From contig NSKI01000003.1 in assembly GCA_003586005.1 (NCBI GenBank), positions 1-64,000 on the forward strand: 64,000 nt of DNA. Reading direction: 5' to 3'. The translations under genes and the position numbers were made by a program. The notes beneath the pieces were generated by a model. That model was given only the letters and a program-made list of their open reading frames with translations. It did not search any database and was not told the DNA's origin. Numbering within the stretch: the first letter of the stretch is position 1; each line of letters starts with the position of its first letter. Shown piece after piece: positions 45,892-54,952 of this stretch. The DNA is from Haloplasmatales bacterium 4B. GTDB lineage: Bacteria; Bacillota_I; Bacilli_A; Haloplasmatales; Haloplasmataceae.

Positions 45892-45904
45892 TTTATCTTA
45901 ATTA

Positions 45905-47692
45905 TTATTTTTTTAGATATTCATTAAATAAACCACGTTTAGTATAATCGGTATGCAAATATTTATGTGAGAGATGTCCTAAAGGATAGTCTAGAAATTC
46001 TTCATAAAGCTTTTTAACAAAAGGATTATCATGAGACTTTCTTAATTCTTTCCCCTCATCTTCCTTATAAATTGCTTCTAAACGTTTTTCCCTTACATAA
46101 TCATTTGTTGGTCGTGGCTGTCCTCCACCACTAATGCAGCCCCCAGGACAACCCATTACTTCAATAAAGTGATATGGGGATGTACCGTTATTAATTTCTT
46201 CCATTAGTTTTTTGGCACCATCTAATCCACTTGTAACTGCAACTTTTACTGTTATGTTATTAAGAAAATCATATTCAGGAAGTGGATTTTCAATTAAAAT
46301 CTCGGCTACCTTAACTTGTTCGAAACCAACTACAGGTATGACATGAAGATTTTTGAAAGGTAATTCTCTACCTGTAACAATTTCATAAACTGTTCTTAAT
46401 GCCGCCTCCATTACACCACCAGTTGTTGCGAAAATATCTGCTGCTCCTGTTGATAAACCTAATGGATTATCAAATTCACTATCTCCTAAAGTTTTAAAAT
46501 CAATTCCTGCATCTTTGATCATTCTTGCTAATTCTCTTGTGGTTAAAACAGCATCAACATCAGGATATCCGGTTGAATTCATTTCTGGACGAGTAATTTC
46601 AAATTTTTTAGCTGTGCATGGCATTACCGAAACAACATAAACATCTTTTGGATTTATATCAATTTTTTTTGTATAATACGATTTTATAAGTGCCCCTAAC
46701 ATCATATGTGGAGATTTACATGTTGAAAGATGAGTTAATTTTTCTGGATAAGCATGTTCAATATACTTAATCCAACCGGGACTGCAGCTAGTAATCATTG
46801 GTAGTGTTGCTTCCTTCTCATGTAAAGAATTAGTTATCCGTTTTAAAAATTCTGTTCCTTCTTCAACAATAGTTAAATCAGCCGCAAAATTAGTATCAAA
46901 AACATCATCAAAACCAATATCTCTTAAAGCAGATACCATTTTACCAGTCACTAGTGTTCCTGGCTCATAGCCAAATTCTTCACCAAGTGCAGCCCTAATA
47001 GCTGGAGCGGTTTGGATAACAACACGTTTATTCTCATCATAAAGCGCTTGCCAAACATCATCTACTGATTCTTTCTCATATAATGCTCCAACTGGGCATA
47101 CGGTAATACATTGGCCACAGTTACTACAATTTACTGAATTAATAGGTAAATCATCCGGAGGACCTATAATCGTTTTAAATCCTCTGTTTTGTGCATTTAT
47201 TACACCAACACCTTGAATCTCATTACATACTGTTACACATCGCCTACATAAAATACATTTTGAAGTGTCTCTCACGATTGAAGGTGATGAATAATCAACT
47301 ATTGATTTTGATTTTTCGCCTTCAAAGCGAATATCATCTATTTGAAGTAGTTCCCCTAATTTTTGAAATTCACAACTTTGATTGCGAGAACAACTTAAAC
47401 AATTTTTAGGATGATCAGATAACATCAATTCATAAATAACTTTTCTTGCTTGTCGCACCAATTTAGTATTAGTTCTTACAACCATTCCCTCTTTTGCTTT
47501 GACCATACAAGAAGATTGAAGTGTTTTTGCTCCCTCTACTTCAACAACACAAATTCGACAAGAACCAATTTGATGAACTCCCTCAAGATAACATAATTGA
47601 GGAATAATAATGTTGTTGAATTTTGCTGCCTCTAATATCGTCATTCCATCTTTCGCTTTAACATTTTTATTATTTATAGTTAGATTAATCAA
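45905..47692 (-). CDS. hydA: [FeFe] hydrogenase catalytic subunit (HydA/HndD type)
   Basis: A 595-residue iron hydrogenase. N-terminal [2Fe-2S] domain with Cys34/45/48/62; His94-Cys98-Cys101-Cys107 site; two [4Fe-4S] clusters with Cys146/149/152/156 and Cys189/192/195/199. The H-cluster motifs are TSCSPGW (302-308), MPCTAKKFE (357-365) and VMGCPGGCISGGGQP (512-526). A C-terminal small-subunit region (KKLYEEFLDYPLGHLSHKYL) is present. It makes or consumes H2 in the cytoplasm and, with the two upstream subunits, probably couples ferredoxin and pyridine nucleotides by flavin-based electron bifurcation. L1 reads TSCSPGW where clostridial CpI has TSCCPGW. Start is 3 nt after the upstream subunit gene. 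Confidence 0.95.
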   Translation of the reverse strand: MINLTINNKNVKAKDGMTILEAAKFNNIIIPQLCYLEGVHQIGSCRICVVEVEGAKTLQSSCMVKAKEGMVVRTNTKLVRQARKVIYELMLSDHPKNCLSCSRNQSCEFQKLGELLQIDDIRFEGEKSKSIVDYSSPSIVRDTSKCILCRRCVTVCNEIQGVGVINAQNRGFKTIIGPPDDLPINSVNCSNCGQCITVCPVGALYEKESVDDVWQALYDENKRVVIQTAPAIRAALGEEFGYEPGTLVTGKMVSALRDIGFDDVFDTNFAADLTIVEEGTEFLKRITNSLHEKEATLPMITSCSPGWIKYIEHAYPEKLTHLSTCKSPHMMLGALIKSYYTKKIDINPKDVYVVSVMPCTAKKFEITRPEMNSTGYPDVDAVLTTRELARMIKDAGIDFKTLGDSEFDNPLGLSTGAADIFATTGGVMEAALRTVYEIVTGRELPFKNLHVIPVVGFEQVKVAEILIENPLPEYDFLNNITVKVAVTSGLDGAKKLMEEINNGTSPYHFIEVMGCPGGCISGGGQPRPTNDYVREKRLEAIYKEDEGKELRKSHDNPFVKKLYEEFLDYPLGHLSHKYLHTDYTKRGLFNEYLKK

Positions 47693-47694
47693 AC

Positions 47695-50600
47695 TTAACC
47701 CCTCCTATCACAGCGTAAACATCTCATCGCTTCAGCTAGCGCATTTAACTTATGGAAACCTACAGCCACTTCCTTAAAATTATCTGATCTATCTTTAGGA
47801 TCAAGAAATTTCATTGGGAATCTTTCATGTTCAACTAATTCTTTCTCATCTTTTCCATTTGGAATCTCTATATCTTCACCAGTATTTAAAATCCCTTTAC
47901 CACCTAAGAATTTATCTATTGATTTAGCACAATTTTTACCATCAGCAATCGCTGTAATGACAGTATCTGAACCTCTTGCTACATCTCCACCTGCAAAGAC
48001 GCCTTCCAAAGTTGTCATAAAAGTATCTCTATCTATCACAAAGTTACCCCATTTTGTCACTTCAACTTCATCGTGTTTGATAAATGGTAAATCTGAATAT
48101 TGACTCACTGCAGGAATAACCATATCAGCTATAATTTTAAATTCAGTACCCTTAATAGGTACAGGCTTACGTCTTCCACCAGAATCAAACTCGCCAAGCT
48201 CCATCTTCAAACATTCAATTTCTTCTACTCGACTTAAACCATGAATTTTAATTGGTGATACTAATTCCAAAATTTTAATGTTTTCCTCTTGTGCATCCTT
48301 TATTTCACGTTTATCAGCTGGCATATCATCTATTGTTCTTCGATATAAAATAGTAACTTCTTCAGCACCTTTTCTAATGGCTACTCTCGCTGCATCAATC
48401 GCTGTATTTCCTCCACCTATTACAACAACCCTACCATTAACTTCTTTACATATTCCAAGGTGAACATCCCTTAAAAAATCTAAACCATGGTATACCCCTT
48501 TTAATTTCTCTCCCGGAATTCCTATTTTACGAGAAAATTGTGTGCCGGTAGCGATGTAAACTGAATTATGTTTTTCTCTTATTTCTTCAAAAGTTATATC
48601 TTTACCTACCTCAATATTTAGATTTATTTTAACACCCACTTGTTCAATTAAAGAAATTTCTTTTTGTAGTGTTGCTTTAGGCAATCTATATTCAGGTATT
48701 CCAAAAGCTAAAATACCTCCCGCTACAGGTTGTTGTTCATACACTTCAACATCATAACCTAACCGCGCTAAATAATATCCACAAGTAAGCCCTGAAGGTC
48801 CTGCACCAACAATAGCAATTGATTTCCCTTTTTTAGGAAAAACTAAATCCATATATGGTTCTTCATCTTTTAGAACTTCATCAGCTACATAACGTTTTAA
48901 ATCAGCAATTGAGATTGGTTCATCTAACTGTGCTCTTCGACATTTACTTTCGCATGGATGAGTACAAACCCTTCCGCATACAGCGGGAAATGGATTATCT
49001 TTCCTAATTAGATTATAAGCATCTCTAATTCTACCTGCAGCTATAAGGGCAATATATCCCGGTACATTTACTCCTGCAGGGCATACATTTTGACATGGTG
49101 ATAAAAACAAGTCACTACACACACCTGCTTCACAATATTTATATTTTATATGATCGATATATTCCTGTCTAAAATACTTGATAGTACTAAGTACTGGATT
49201 AGGTGCTGTCTGCCCTAAACCACATACTGCGGTTTCTTTAATGATTTCACCTAATTCTTCTAATAATTCAATGTCCCCATCTTTTCCTTCACCTTTAGTA
49301 ATTCTTTCCAGTATCTCCAACATTCTTTTTGTTCCTAATCTACAAGGCACACATTTCCCACATGATTCTTCTTGAACAAATTCCATAAAGAAGCGTGCCA
49401 TATCAACCATACAAGTATCCTCATCCATACTAATTAGACCACCTGAACCCATAATGGCACCTAATTTACGTAAATTATCATAATCAATTTTTGTGTTTAA
49501 ATACTCTTTTGTGATGCATCCACCAGAAGGGCCACCTGTTTGAGCTGCTTTAAATTTTTTATTTTTAGGTATTCCTCCACCAATATCGAATAAAATATCA
49601 CCTAAAGTTATTCCCATAGGTACTTCAACGATACCAGTGTTATTTATATTACCAGCTAAAGCAAATACTTTGGTTCCACTATTATCTTTAGTTCCAAAAC
49701 TCTCAAACCATTTGCTGCCATTCACAATAATACTTGGCACGTTGGCAAATGTTTCAACATTATTAATAATAGTTGGTCTCGAAAATAATCCTTTTTCAAA
49801 AGGGAATGGTGGTTTTTGATTAGGTTCACCTCTGCGACCTTCTATTGAAGCCATTAGTGCTGTTTCCTCTCCACATACAAAAGCACCTGCTCCAATTCGA
49901 ATTTCAATATTAAAACCAAACTTACTTCCTAAAATATCTTCCCCTAAAATCCCTCTTTTTCTTGCTTCAGTAATCGCATTTTGCAATCTTTCAACAGCTA
50001 ACGGATACTCTGCTCTTACATAGACATAACCTCGTTTTGCTCCTATCGCATATCCACCAATTATCATACCCTCAATAACACAATGAGGATCACCTTCAAG
50101 AATACTTCGATCCATAAATGCTCCTGGGTCACCTTCATCTGCATTGCATACAATGTATTTCACATCACCAGCTGCTTTTAAACCGGCTTCCCATTTAATT
50201 CCCGTTGAGAAACCACCACCGCCACGACCACGCAAACCTGATTGTTTAATTTCTTTTACAACATCTTTTGGACACATTTTAAATACTTTGTCTAAAGCCA
50301 TATAACCATTATTTGCGATATATTCTTCTATAGAAGCATAATTAATTAAACCACAATTTTTTAAAGCTATTTTTTCTTGCCTTTTAAAGAAATTTATATT
50401 AAAAAGATTAGGGATATATTTTTGCTGTTTATGATCATAATAGGTTTTATCTAATTTAATCTCTCCATTAATAAAATGTGATGTAACTATCTCGTTTACA
50501 TCAGAAGCCTTTAACAATGTATAAAAAACATCTCCAGGCTTCACTAATATTACAGGTCCAATATCACATGTTCCCATACAGCCTGTTTCAGAAAGATAAA

Positions 50601-50790
50601 CATCGTCAGTTAAATTATTATCATCAATTGCTTTTTTGAGAGCATTTGCTACATCATAACAATTTGATGATATACACCCAGCCCCTCCACAAACTAATAC
50701 TGTATATTTATACTTACTTTTATTCTCGTTAAACTGGGCTTTAATCCTTTCTAAATCATCAATACTTTTAATTGACTTGTTACTCATCAT
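47695..50790 (-). CDS. Hydrogenase diaphorase subunit: NuoF-like HydB fused to a GltD-like NADPH flavoprotein
   Basis: A 1031-residue fusion. Residues about 30-115: thioredoxin-like [2Fe-2S] domain (Cys36/41/73/77). About 150-560: NuoF-type NADH/FMN domain with GRGGGGFSTG (190-199), NADEGDPGAFMDR, and a [4Fe-4S] site Cys479/482/485/525. About 560-1030: GltD/NfnB-type module with cysteines 568/572 and 607/611/615/619 for low-potential clusters, FAD motif GAGPSG (664-669), the NADPH-type fold GGGNTAIDAAR (795-805), YRR (818-820) that favours NADPH, and GGDVARGSDT. Ordinary HydB lacks this last module. The complex could therefore link H2, NADH, NADPH and ferredoxin. The ATG at about 50790 is preferred over a GTG at 50796. 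Confidence 0.93.
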   Translation of the reverse strand: MMSNKSIKSIDDLERIKAQFNENKSKYKYTVLVCGGAGCISSNCYDVANALKKAIDDNNLTDDVYLSETGCMGTCDIGPVILVKPGDVFYTLLKASDVNEIVTSHFINGEIKLDKTYYDHKQQKYIPNLFNINFFKRQEKIALKNCGLINYASIEEYIANNGYMALDKVFKMCPKDVVKEIKQSGLRGRGGGGFSTGIKWEAGLKAAGDVKYIVCNADEGDPGAFMDRSILEGDPHCVIEGMIIGGYAIGAKRGYVYVRAEYPLAVERLQNAITEARKRGILGEDILGSKFGFNIEIRIGAGAFVCGEETALMASIEGRRGEPNQKPPFPFEKGLFSRPTIINNVETFANVPSIIVNGSKWFESFGTKDNSGTKVFALAGNINNTGIVEVPMGITLGDILFDIGGGIPKNKKFKAAQTGGPSGGCITKEYLNTKIDYDNLRKLGAIMGSGGLISMDEDTCMVDMARFFMEFVQEESCGKCVPCRLGTKRMLEILERITKGEGKDGDIELLEELGEIIKETAVCGLGQTAPNPVLSTIKYFRQEYIDHIKYKYCEAGVCSDLFLSPCQNVCPAGVNVPGYIALIAAGRIRDAYNLIRKDNPFPAVCGRVCTHPCESKCRRAQLDEPISIADLKRYVADEVLKDEEPYMDLVFPKKGKSIAIVGAGPSGLTCGYYLARLGYDVEVYEQQPVAGGILAFGIPEYRLPKATLQKEISLIEQVGVKINLNIEVGKDITFEEIREKHNSVYIATGTQFSRKIGIPGEKLKGVYHGLDFLRDVHLGICKEVNGRVVVIGGGNTAIDAARVAIRKGAEEVTILYRRTIDDMPADKREIKDAQEENIKILELVSPIKIHGLSRVEEIECLKMELGEFDSGGRRKPVPIKGTEFKIIADMVIPAVSQYSDLPFIKHDEVEVTKWGNFVIDRDTFMTTLEGVFAGGDVARGSDTVITAIADGKNCAKSIDKFLGGKGILNTGEDIEIPNGKDEKELVEHERFPMKFLDPKDRSDNFKEVAVGFHKLNALAEAMRCLRCDRRG

Positions 50791-50816
50791 TTTCACTTCC
50801 TTCTTGAATTATTTTT

Positions 50817-51311
50817 TTAATAATATTTTTCAAGGATTGATTTTAATTTATCTGGATTAACCTGTTTATATACTTTATCATTAATGCTTATTGCAGGTGC
50901 TAACCCACATGCACCAATACATCGCATAACTTCTAAAGTAAACTTACGATCGATAGTGGTATCTCCTACATTTACATCTAAAATTTCTTTTAACTTTTCA
51001 ACAATCTTCTTTCCACCTCTTACATAACAAGCAGTCCCTAAGCAAACACGTATAGTATTTTCTCCACGTGGTTGAGTAGAGAAAAAAGAATAGAACGAAA
51101 CAACTCCTGAAATTTCTGACAATGGTATGTTTTGTTTTTTAGCGATAAATTCCTGTAGTTCTAGTGGTAGGTAACCAAAAATTCCTTGAGCAAAATGAAG
51201 AATTTGAATAAGACTTCCTTCTTTATCCTTGTACTCTTCAATTATTTCTTCAATCTTTTTATATTTTTGCTCATCTGTTTCTAGACAACAACATTTAGAT
51301 TGATGATTCAT
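50817..51311 (-). CDS. hydC: Hydrogenase subunit HydC (NuoE-like [2Fe-2S])
   Basis: A 164-residue thioredoxin-like [2Fe-2S] protein. The ligands are Cys90/Cys95 in CLGTACYVRGG and Cys131/Cys135 in RCIGACGLAPA. The N-terminal helical domain contains LHFAQGIFGYLPLELQEFIA, as in NuoE. It starts with an extra cysteine cluster CCC at residues 7-9, of unknown meaning. It is the first gene of hydC-hydB-hydA, preceded by a promoter overlapping a Rex-like site. Confidence 0.94.
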   Translation of the reverse strand: MNHQSKCCCLETDEQKYKKIEEIIEEYKDKEGSLIQILHFAQGIFGYLPLELQEFIAKKQNIPLSEISGVVSFYSFFSTQPRGENTIRVCLGTACYVRGGKKIVEKLKEILDVNVGDTTIDRKFTLEVMRCIGACGLAPAISINDKVYKQVNPDKLKSILEKYY

Positions 51312-51325
51312 ACTAAACCTCCCTT

Positions 51326-51353
51326 ATAATAGAATTTGTTATGAATTTCACAA
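51326..51353 (-). promoter_or_regulatory. Promoter of the hydrogenase operon
   Basis: Minus strand: TTGTGA (51353-51348), 16-bp spacer, TATTAT (51331-51326). The -35 box forms the left half of the Rex-like palindrome. Confidence 0.6.
51336..51353. promoter_or_regulatory. Rex-like operator in the hydrogenase promoter
   Basis: The minus strand reads TTGTGAAATTCATAACAA, a palindrome that matches Rex consensus TTGTGAA-N4-TTCACAA with two mismatches. Overlap with the -35 box implies repression at low NADH/NAD ratio. Rex itself is not in the window. Confidence 0.55.
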
Positions 51354-51464
51354 TACAGAACAGAACAAAAAAACACCCTCTTTATACATTGATTATAACA
51401 TCACATTATAGCGATTTCAAAATATTTTACATGCCATAATTCGACAAATATTACGTTATAATTA

Positions 51465-51500
51465 TTAAAAAACTGATTGAGAACTGCCTTCAACCAGTTT
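51465..51500 (-). terminator. Terminator of the amidohydrolase gene
   Basis: Minus strand hairpin AACTGGTTGA / TCAATCAGTT (one G-T pair) with a following T-run. Confidence 0.82.
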
Positions 51501-51508
51501 GATTTTCA

Positions 51509-53107
51509 TTATTTTTTATAGACTAATTTCCCACCAACAAATGTCATTTCCACTTTAATGTCCTTAATTTTATTAACATCAACTTTAAATATATCTTCAT
51601 CTAAAACAATAAAATCAGCCAGTTTACCTTTAGATATACTCCCTTTAATATCTTCTTCAAAAGCCGCGTAAGCACTACTCATAGTATAACTATATATTGC
51701 TTCGTATACCGAGACTTTCTCTTTACTATTCCAACCATCCTTTGGATACCCTGATAAATCACTTCTAGTTACAGCACAATGTACATTAGACATTGTATCT
51801 AGAGCTTCAACAGGACAATCCGTACCAAATGAAGTATGAATCCCTTTATCAATCATTGATTTGAAAGCATATGTCTTACTAGCTAACTCTTTCCCAACCC
51901 TAGATTCTACAATATGCAAATCATAATGAAGGAAAATTGGCTGCACATAAGCTATGACATTTAATTCTTTAAATTTATTTAATAATGTTTCATCAGTAAT
52001 CTGACAATGAATAATTCCATGTCTGTGGTCTTTGCGATTGTTTGCTTTTAAAGCTATTTCATAACTATTTAATACACTATACATCGCTCTATCGCCAATA
52101 CAATGAACTGATATTTGCATACCATTATCGTGGGCAAGTTTTATCAGCTCATCTAGTTCAGCCTGAGAATAACACATTATACCATTAGTTTTAGAATTAT
52201 CAGCATATGGGTTAACTAATGCAGCTGTTCTTGCTCCAAGTGATCCATCGCTTAATAATTTTAATGGTCCTAATTTATAATAATTGTCTCCATAACCGGT
52301 ATTATAGCCAAAATCTAAAAATTCTTTTAATTTTTCTTTACTATCTAATAAACATTGTTGATATATTCTGCAGGTCAATTTCCCTGCACGTCTTAATGAC
52401 TCGTAAGCCTCAATCAATAACTTATAATTACCTGCATGAGCTAAATCATCTGTTTGAATAGAAGTGATCCCATGCTTATTAGCATACTCCATCCCATCAA
52501 TCAATGCTTTTTTCACCTCTTCTTTTGTAGGTTTGGGGATATTAGCGGAAATTAGACTAATTGCATTCTCACTAAATAGACCCAAATCAAAATTAAATTC
52601 ACCACCATCTACCTGAGGTGTGTTTATATCTATTCCACAAATCTCTAATGCCTTAGTATTTACTACAGCTAAATGACCACAAGCTCTTGACAGCATAATG
52701 GGATTAGTTGTGGATATCTCATCTAAATCAAACCGAGTTGGAAAGATTTTATCACCTTTAAAATAATCTTGATTCCAACCTCTACCTATTACCCATGCAT
52801 TTTCTCTAATTTCTTTACTACTAATAAATTCTTTTCCCCGATTAATAATTTCCTTCACAGAAGTAGCATTTTTAAGATCTACCATTTGTAAACCTTGTCC
52901 AAAACCATATAAATGCATGTGACTATCATTAAATCCTGGAATAACAAGCTTTCCATGTAAATCAATTAAAGTAGTATCTTTAGTTTTATGAACTAATATC
53001 TGATCATTCGTCCCTACAAATTCGATCTTATCATTTTTAATTAGAATTGCTTCAGCCTCTTTTAAATAATTATCCATCGTTACAATTTTACCATTATATA
53101 AAATCAT
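51509..53107 (-). CDS. YtcJ-like metal-dependent amidohydrolase
   Basis: A 532-residue amidohydrolase of the YtcJ/AepA group. It has the metal-binding start GFNDSHMHLYGFGQG (58-72), preceded by an IDLHGKLVIP strand, then the SVHCIGDRA motif (about 335), GIIHCQ, and the C-terminal SFGTDCPVEALDTM and GKLADFIVLDEDIF elements. Family members hydrolyse N-substituted amides or formamides; the substrate here is unknown. No signal peptide is visible. It is monocistronic between the hydrogenase operon and truA. Confidence 0.88.
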   Translation of the reverse strand: MILYNGKIVTMDNYLKEAEAILIKNDKIEFVGTNDQILVHKTKDTTLIDLHGKLVIPGFNDSHMHLYGFGQGLQMVDLKNATSVKEIINRGKEFISSKEIRENAWVIGRGWNQDYFKGDKIFPTRFDLDEISTTNPIMLSRACGHLAVVNTKALEICGIDINTPQVDGGEFNFDLGLFSENAISLISANIPKPTKEEVKKALIDGMEYANKHGITSIQTDDLAHAGNYKLLIEAYESLRRAGKLTCRIYQQCLLDSKEKLKEFLDFGYNTGYGDNYYKLGPLKLLSDGSLGARTAALVNPYADNSKTNGIMCYSQAELDELIKLAHDNGMQISVHCIGDRAMYSVLNSYEIALKANNRKDHRHGIIHCQITDETLLNKFKELNVIAYVQPIFLHYDLHIVESRVGKELASKTYAFKSMIDKGIHTSFGTDCPVEALDTMSNVHCAVTRSDLSGYPKDGWNSKEKVSVYEAIYSYTMSSAYAAFEEDIKGSISKGKLADFIVLDEDIFKVDVNKIKDIKVEMTFVGGKLVYKK

Positions 53108-53164
53108 ATCATCTTCTCCTTATTCTAATATAATTATTATATAATTTAAATGATTCATTTACAA

Positions 53165-53200
53165 TAAAAAAAGAGTGTGAGTTCTTCACACACTTATAGA
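53165..53200 (-). terminator. Terminator after truA
   Basis: Minus strand hairpin AGTGTG...CACACT with a 9-nt loop and seven T. It closes the long ribosomal-protein/ECF transcription unit. Confidence 0.82.
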
Positions 53201-53205
53201 GGAAA

Positions 53206-53937
53206 TTAATATTCAACACTATATAAATATAATGCTTGTGGCTCAGCTGTAAAACTAGCTTTAGTTCGATCTTTTATTACGAATAATTGTTTAAGACTAT
53301 CTACTTCTCGTTTACCTTTACCAATTTCAATTAGGGTTCCCATCATAATCCTAATTTGATAACGCAAAAATCCATTACCTTTAAATATAAACTCCAATTC
53401 TTTACCACAAACTTTCATCTTTGCTTCATAAATAGTTCTTACTCGATTTTTCTCAATTTTTCCAGATGAAAAAGAAGTGAAATCATGAGTTCCAATAAAC
53501 AATTTAAGTGCTTCATTTATTTTTTCTAAGTTTAGGGTATCTCTTTGAAAACAAACATATTGACTTCTTAATGGATTAAATTCATCCATTGAAATATAAT
53601 AGCGATATTCTTTTTTCTTACTACTAAATCTTGAGTGAAATTCACTTGTTACAATCTCAACATTTTTTATGTAAATATCCGTAGGGAGCATAGAGTTAAT
53701 TGCTCTTTTCCAGTTTTCTTCTTTCATATCCAATTTTGTTGTAAAATGGAATACTTGTCCAAGTGCATGTACAAAAGCATCTGTTCTACCAGAAGCATGG
53801 ATAATTATAGGTTGCTTATTTATTTTTGTTAAAACTTTTTCAATTTCATCTTGAACGGTTCTTGAATTTATTTGTTTTTGAAATCCATGATATCTTGAAC
53901 CATCATATTGTACAACACATTTAATTCTTATTGACAT
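53206..53937 (-). CDS. truA: tRNA pseudouridine(38-40) synthase
   Basis: Modifies U38-40 in tRNA anticodon stems. The 243-residue protein has VVQYDGSRYHGFQKQ (8-22), the catalytic Asp in SGRTDAFVHALGQVFHF (about 52) and GNGFLRYQIRIMMGTLIEIG (about 192-211). It ends the gene run rplQ-NusG_II-ecfA1-ecfA2-ecfT-truA. In Bacilli rplM-rpsI comes next; here a terminator follows. Confidence 0.97.
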   Translation of the reverse strand: MSIRIKCVVQYDGSRYHGFQKQINSRTVQDEIEKVLTKINKQPIIIHASGRTDAFVHALGQVFHFTTKLDMKEENWKRAINSMLPTDIYIKNVEIVTSEFHSRFSSKKKEYRYYISMDEFNPLRSQYVCFQRDTLNLEKINEALKLFIGTHDFTSFSSGKIEKNRVRTIYEAKMKVCGKELEFIFKGNGFLRYQIRIMMGTLIEIGKGKREVDSLKQLFVIKDRTKASFTAEPQALYLYSVEY

Positions 53938-53953
53938 ATTTTCACACCTAAAT

Positions 53954-54952
53954 TTATCTGTAGTATATTAAAAATAAAGTTAATACAACAAAACTAAAAG
54001 AATAAAGAGAATCGCGGTATTGCCATTTTAACTCTTTTAGACTTGTGCGTTTCTTTCCAGGAATGTAGCCCCTTGCTTCCATAGCGTTGGCTAAATCCTC
54101 AGCTCTTCTAAAAGAGATTATAAACATCGGAATTAACAATGAAATAATCTGAACAACCTTATCTTTAAGGTTACCTTCAGTAAAATCAGCACCACGAGAA
54201 GTTTGTGCTTTTAAAATCTTTTGAGTTTCTTCAAGTAAAGTTGGTATAAATCGTAATGAGATAGAAATCATTAAAGCTAATTCCGAAACTGGCAATTTAA
54301 TAAGTTTCAAAGGGCCTAAAACCTTTTCTATTGCTAGAGTTAAATCTGTTGGTTTTGTTGTAAAAGTTAGTAAAGATGAAAATGAAATAATAAGGACTAA
54401 TCTTAATACAATAAACCCACCATTAATAACAGCATTTTTATAGACAATCCATTTAAAAGACCAGGTGTATTGTTCAAAGCTAAATAAATAGACTAATACT
54501 AAGTTCATGATAATAATAAGCAATGTCGAAAACTTGAATATTTTCCCGGAAATATGTTTTTTTATCACTTTAGACAATCTTAAAATAATTAGTAGTGCTA
54601 AAATTATAGCGAAAGTTCCAGCCATAATTTGATTGATTTTAATATATATTGGTGAAAATGATTTTCCTGTCTTATTAAAAAATAAATTCATAAAAAAAGT
54701 AAGTAGCATTAGAAAGAAAATAGGTTTTATACTACGAAAGAAAAATTTCAAAGAAACTCTGCTCGTTAACACAATAGCTAATGTGAAAATTGTTGCTCCT
54801 AAATAAGTCACCCAATTAGTAGCCAAAAAAATAGTAACGATAAATAAAACAGACATAATTAATTTAGCTCGTGGGTCTAAACGATAATACCATGAATTAC
54901 CGTGTAAATATTGCCCTAATTTAATATTATTTAGCAACTTGTTCACCACCAA
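53954..54952 (-). CDS. ecfT: ECF transporter transmembrane subunit EcfT, enlarged
   Basis: Scaffold membrane subunit that couples the two ATPases to exchangeable vitamin-binding S components. Motifs: GNSWYYRLDPRAKL near the start, and the two coupling Ala-Arg-Gly-type motifs SRGADFTEG and EARGYIPGKKRT. At about 330 residues it is some 60-70 longer than usual EcfT; the extra part (about 108-175) adds two hydrophobic segments around ILALLIILRLSKVI and TLLIIIMNLVLVYLF. Start is uncertain: TTG 54952, tandem GTG, or TTG 54937; all overlap the end of ecfA2. Confidence 0.9.
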   Translation of the reverse strand: MVVNKLLNNIKLGQYLHGNSWYYRLDPRAKLIMSVLFIVTIFLATNWVTYLGATIFTLAIVLTSRVSLKFFFRSIKPIFFLMLLTFFMNLFFNKTGKSFSPIYIKINQIMAGTFAIILALLIILRLSKVIKKHISGKIFKFSTLLIIIMNLVLVYLFSFEQYTWSFKWIVYKNAVINGGFIVLRLVLIISFSSLLTFTTKPTDLTLAIEKVLGPLKLIKLPVSELALMISISLRFIPTLLEETQKILKAQTSRGADFTEGNLKDKVVQIISLLIPMFIISFRRAEDLANAMEARGYIPGKKRTSLKELKWQYRDSLYSFSFVVLTLFLIYYR

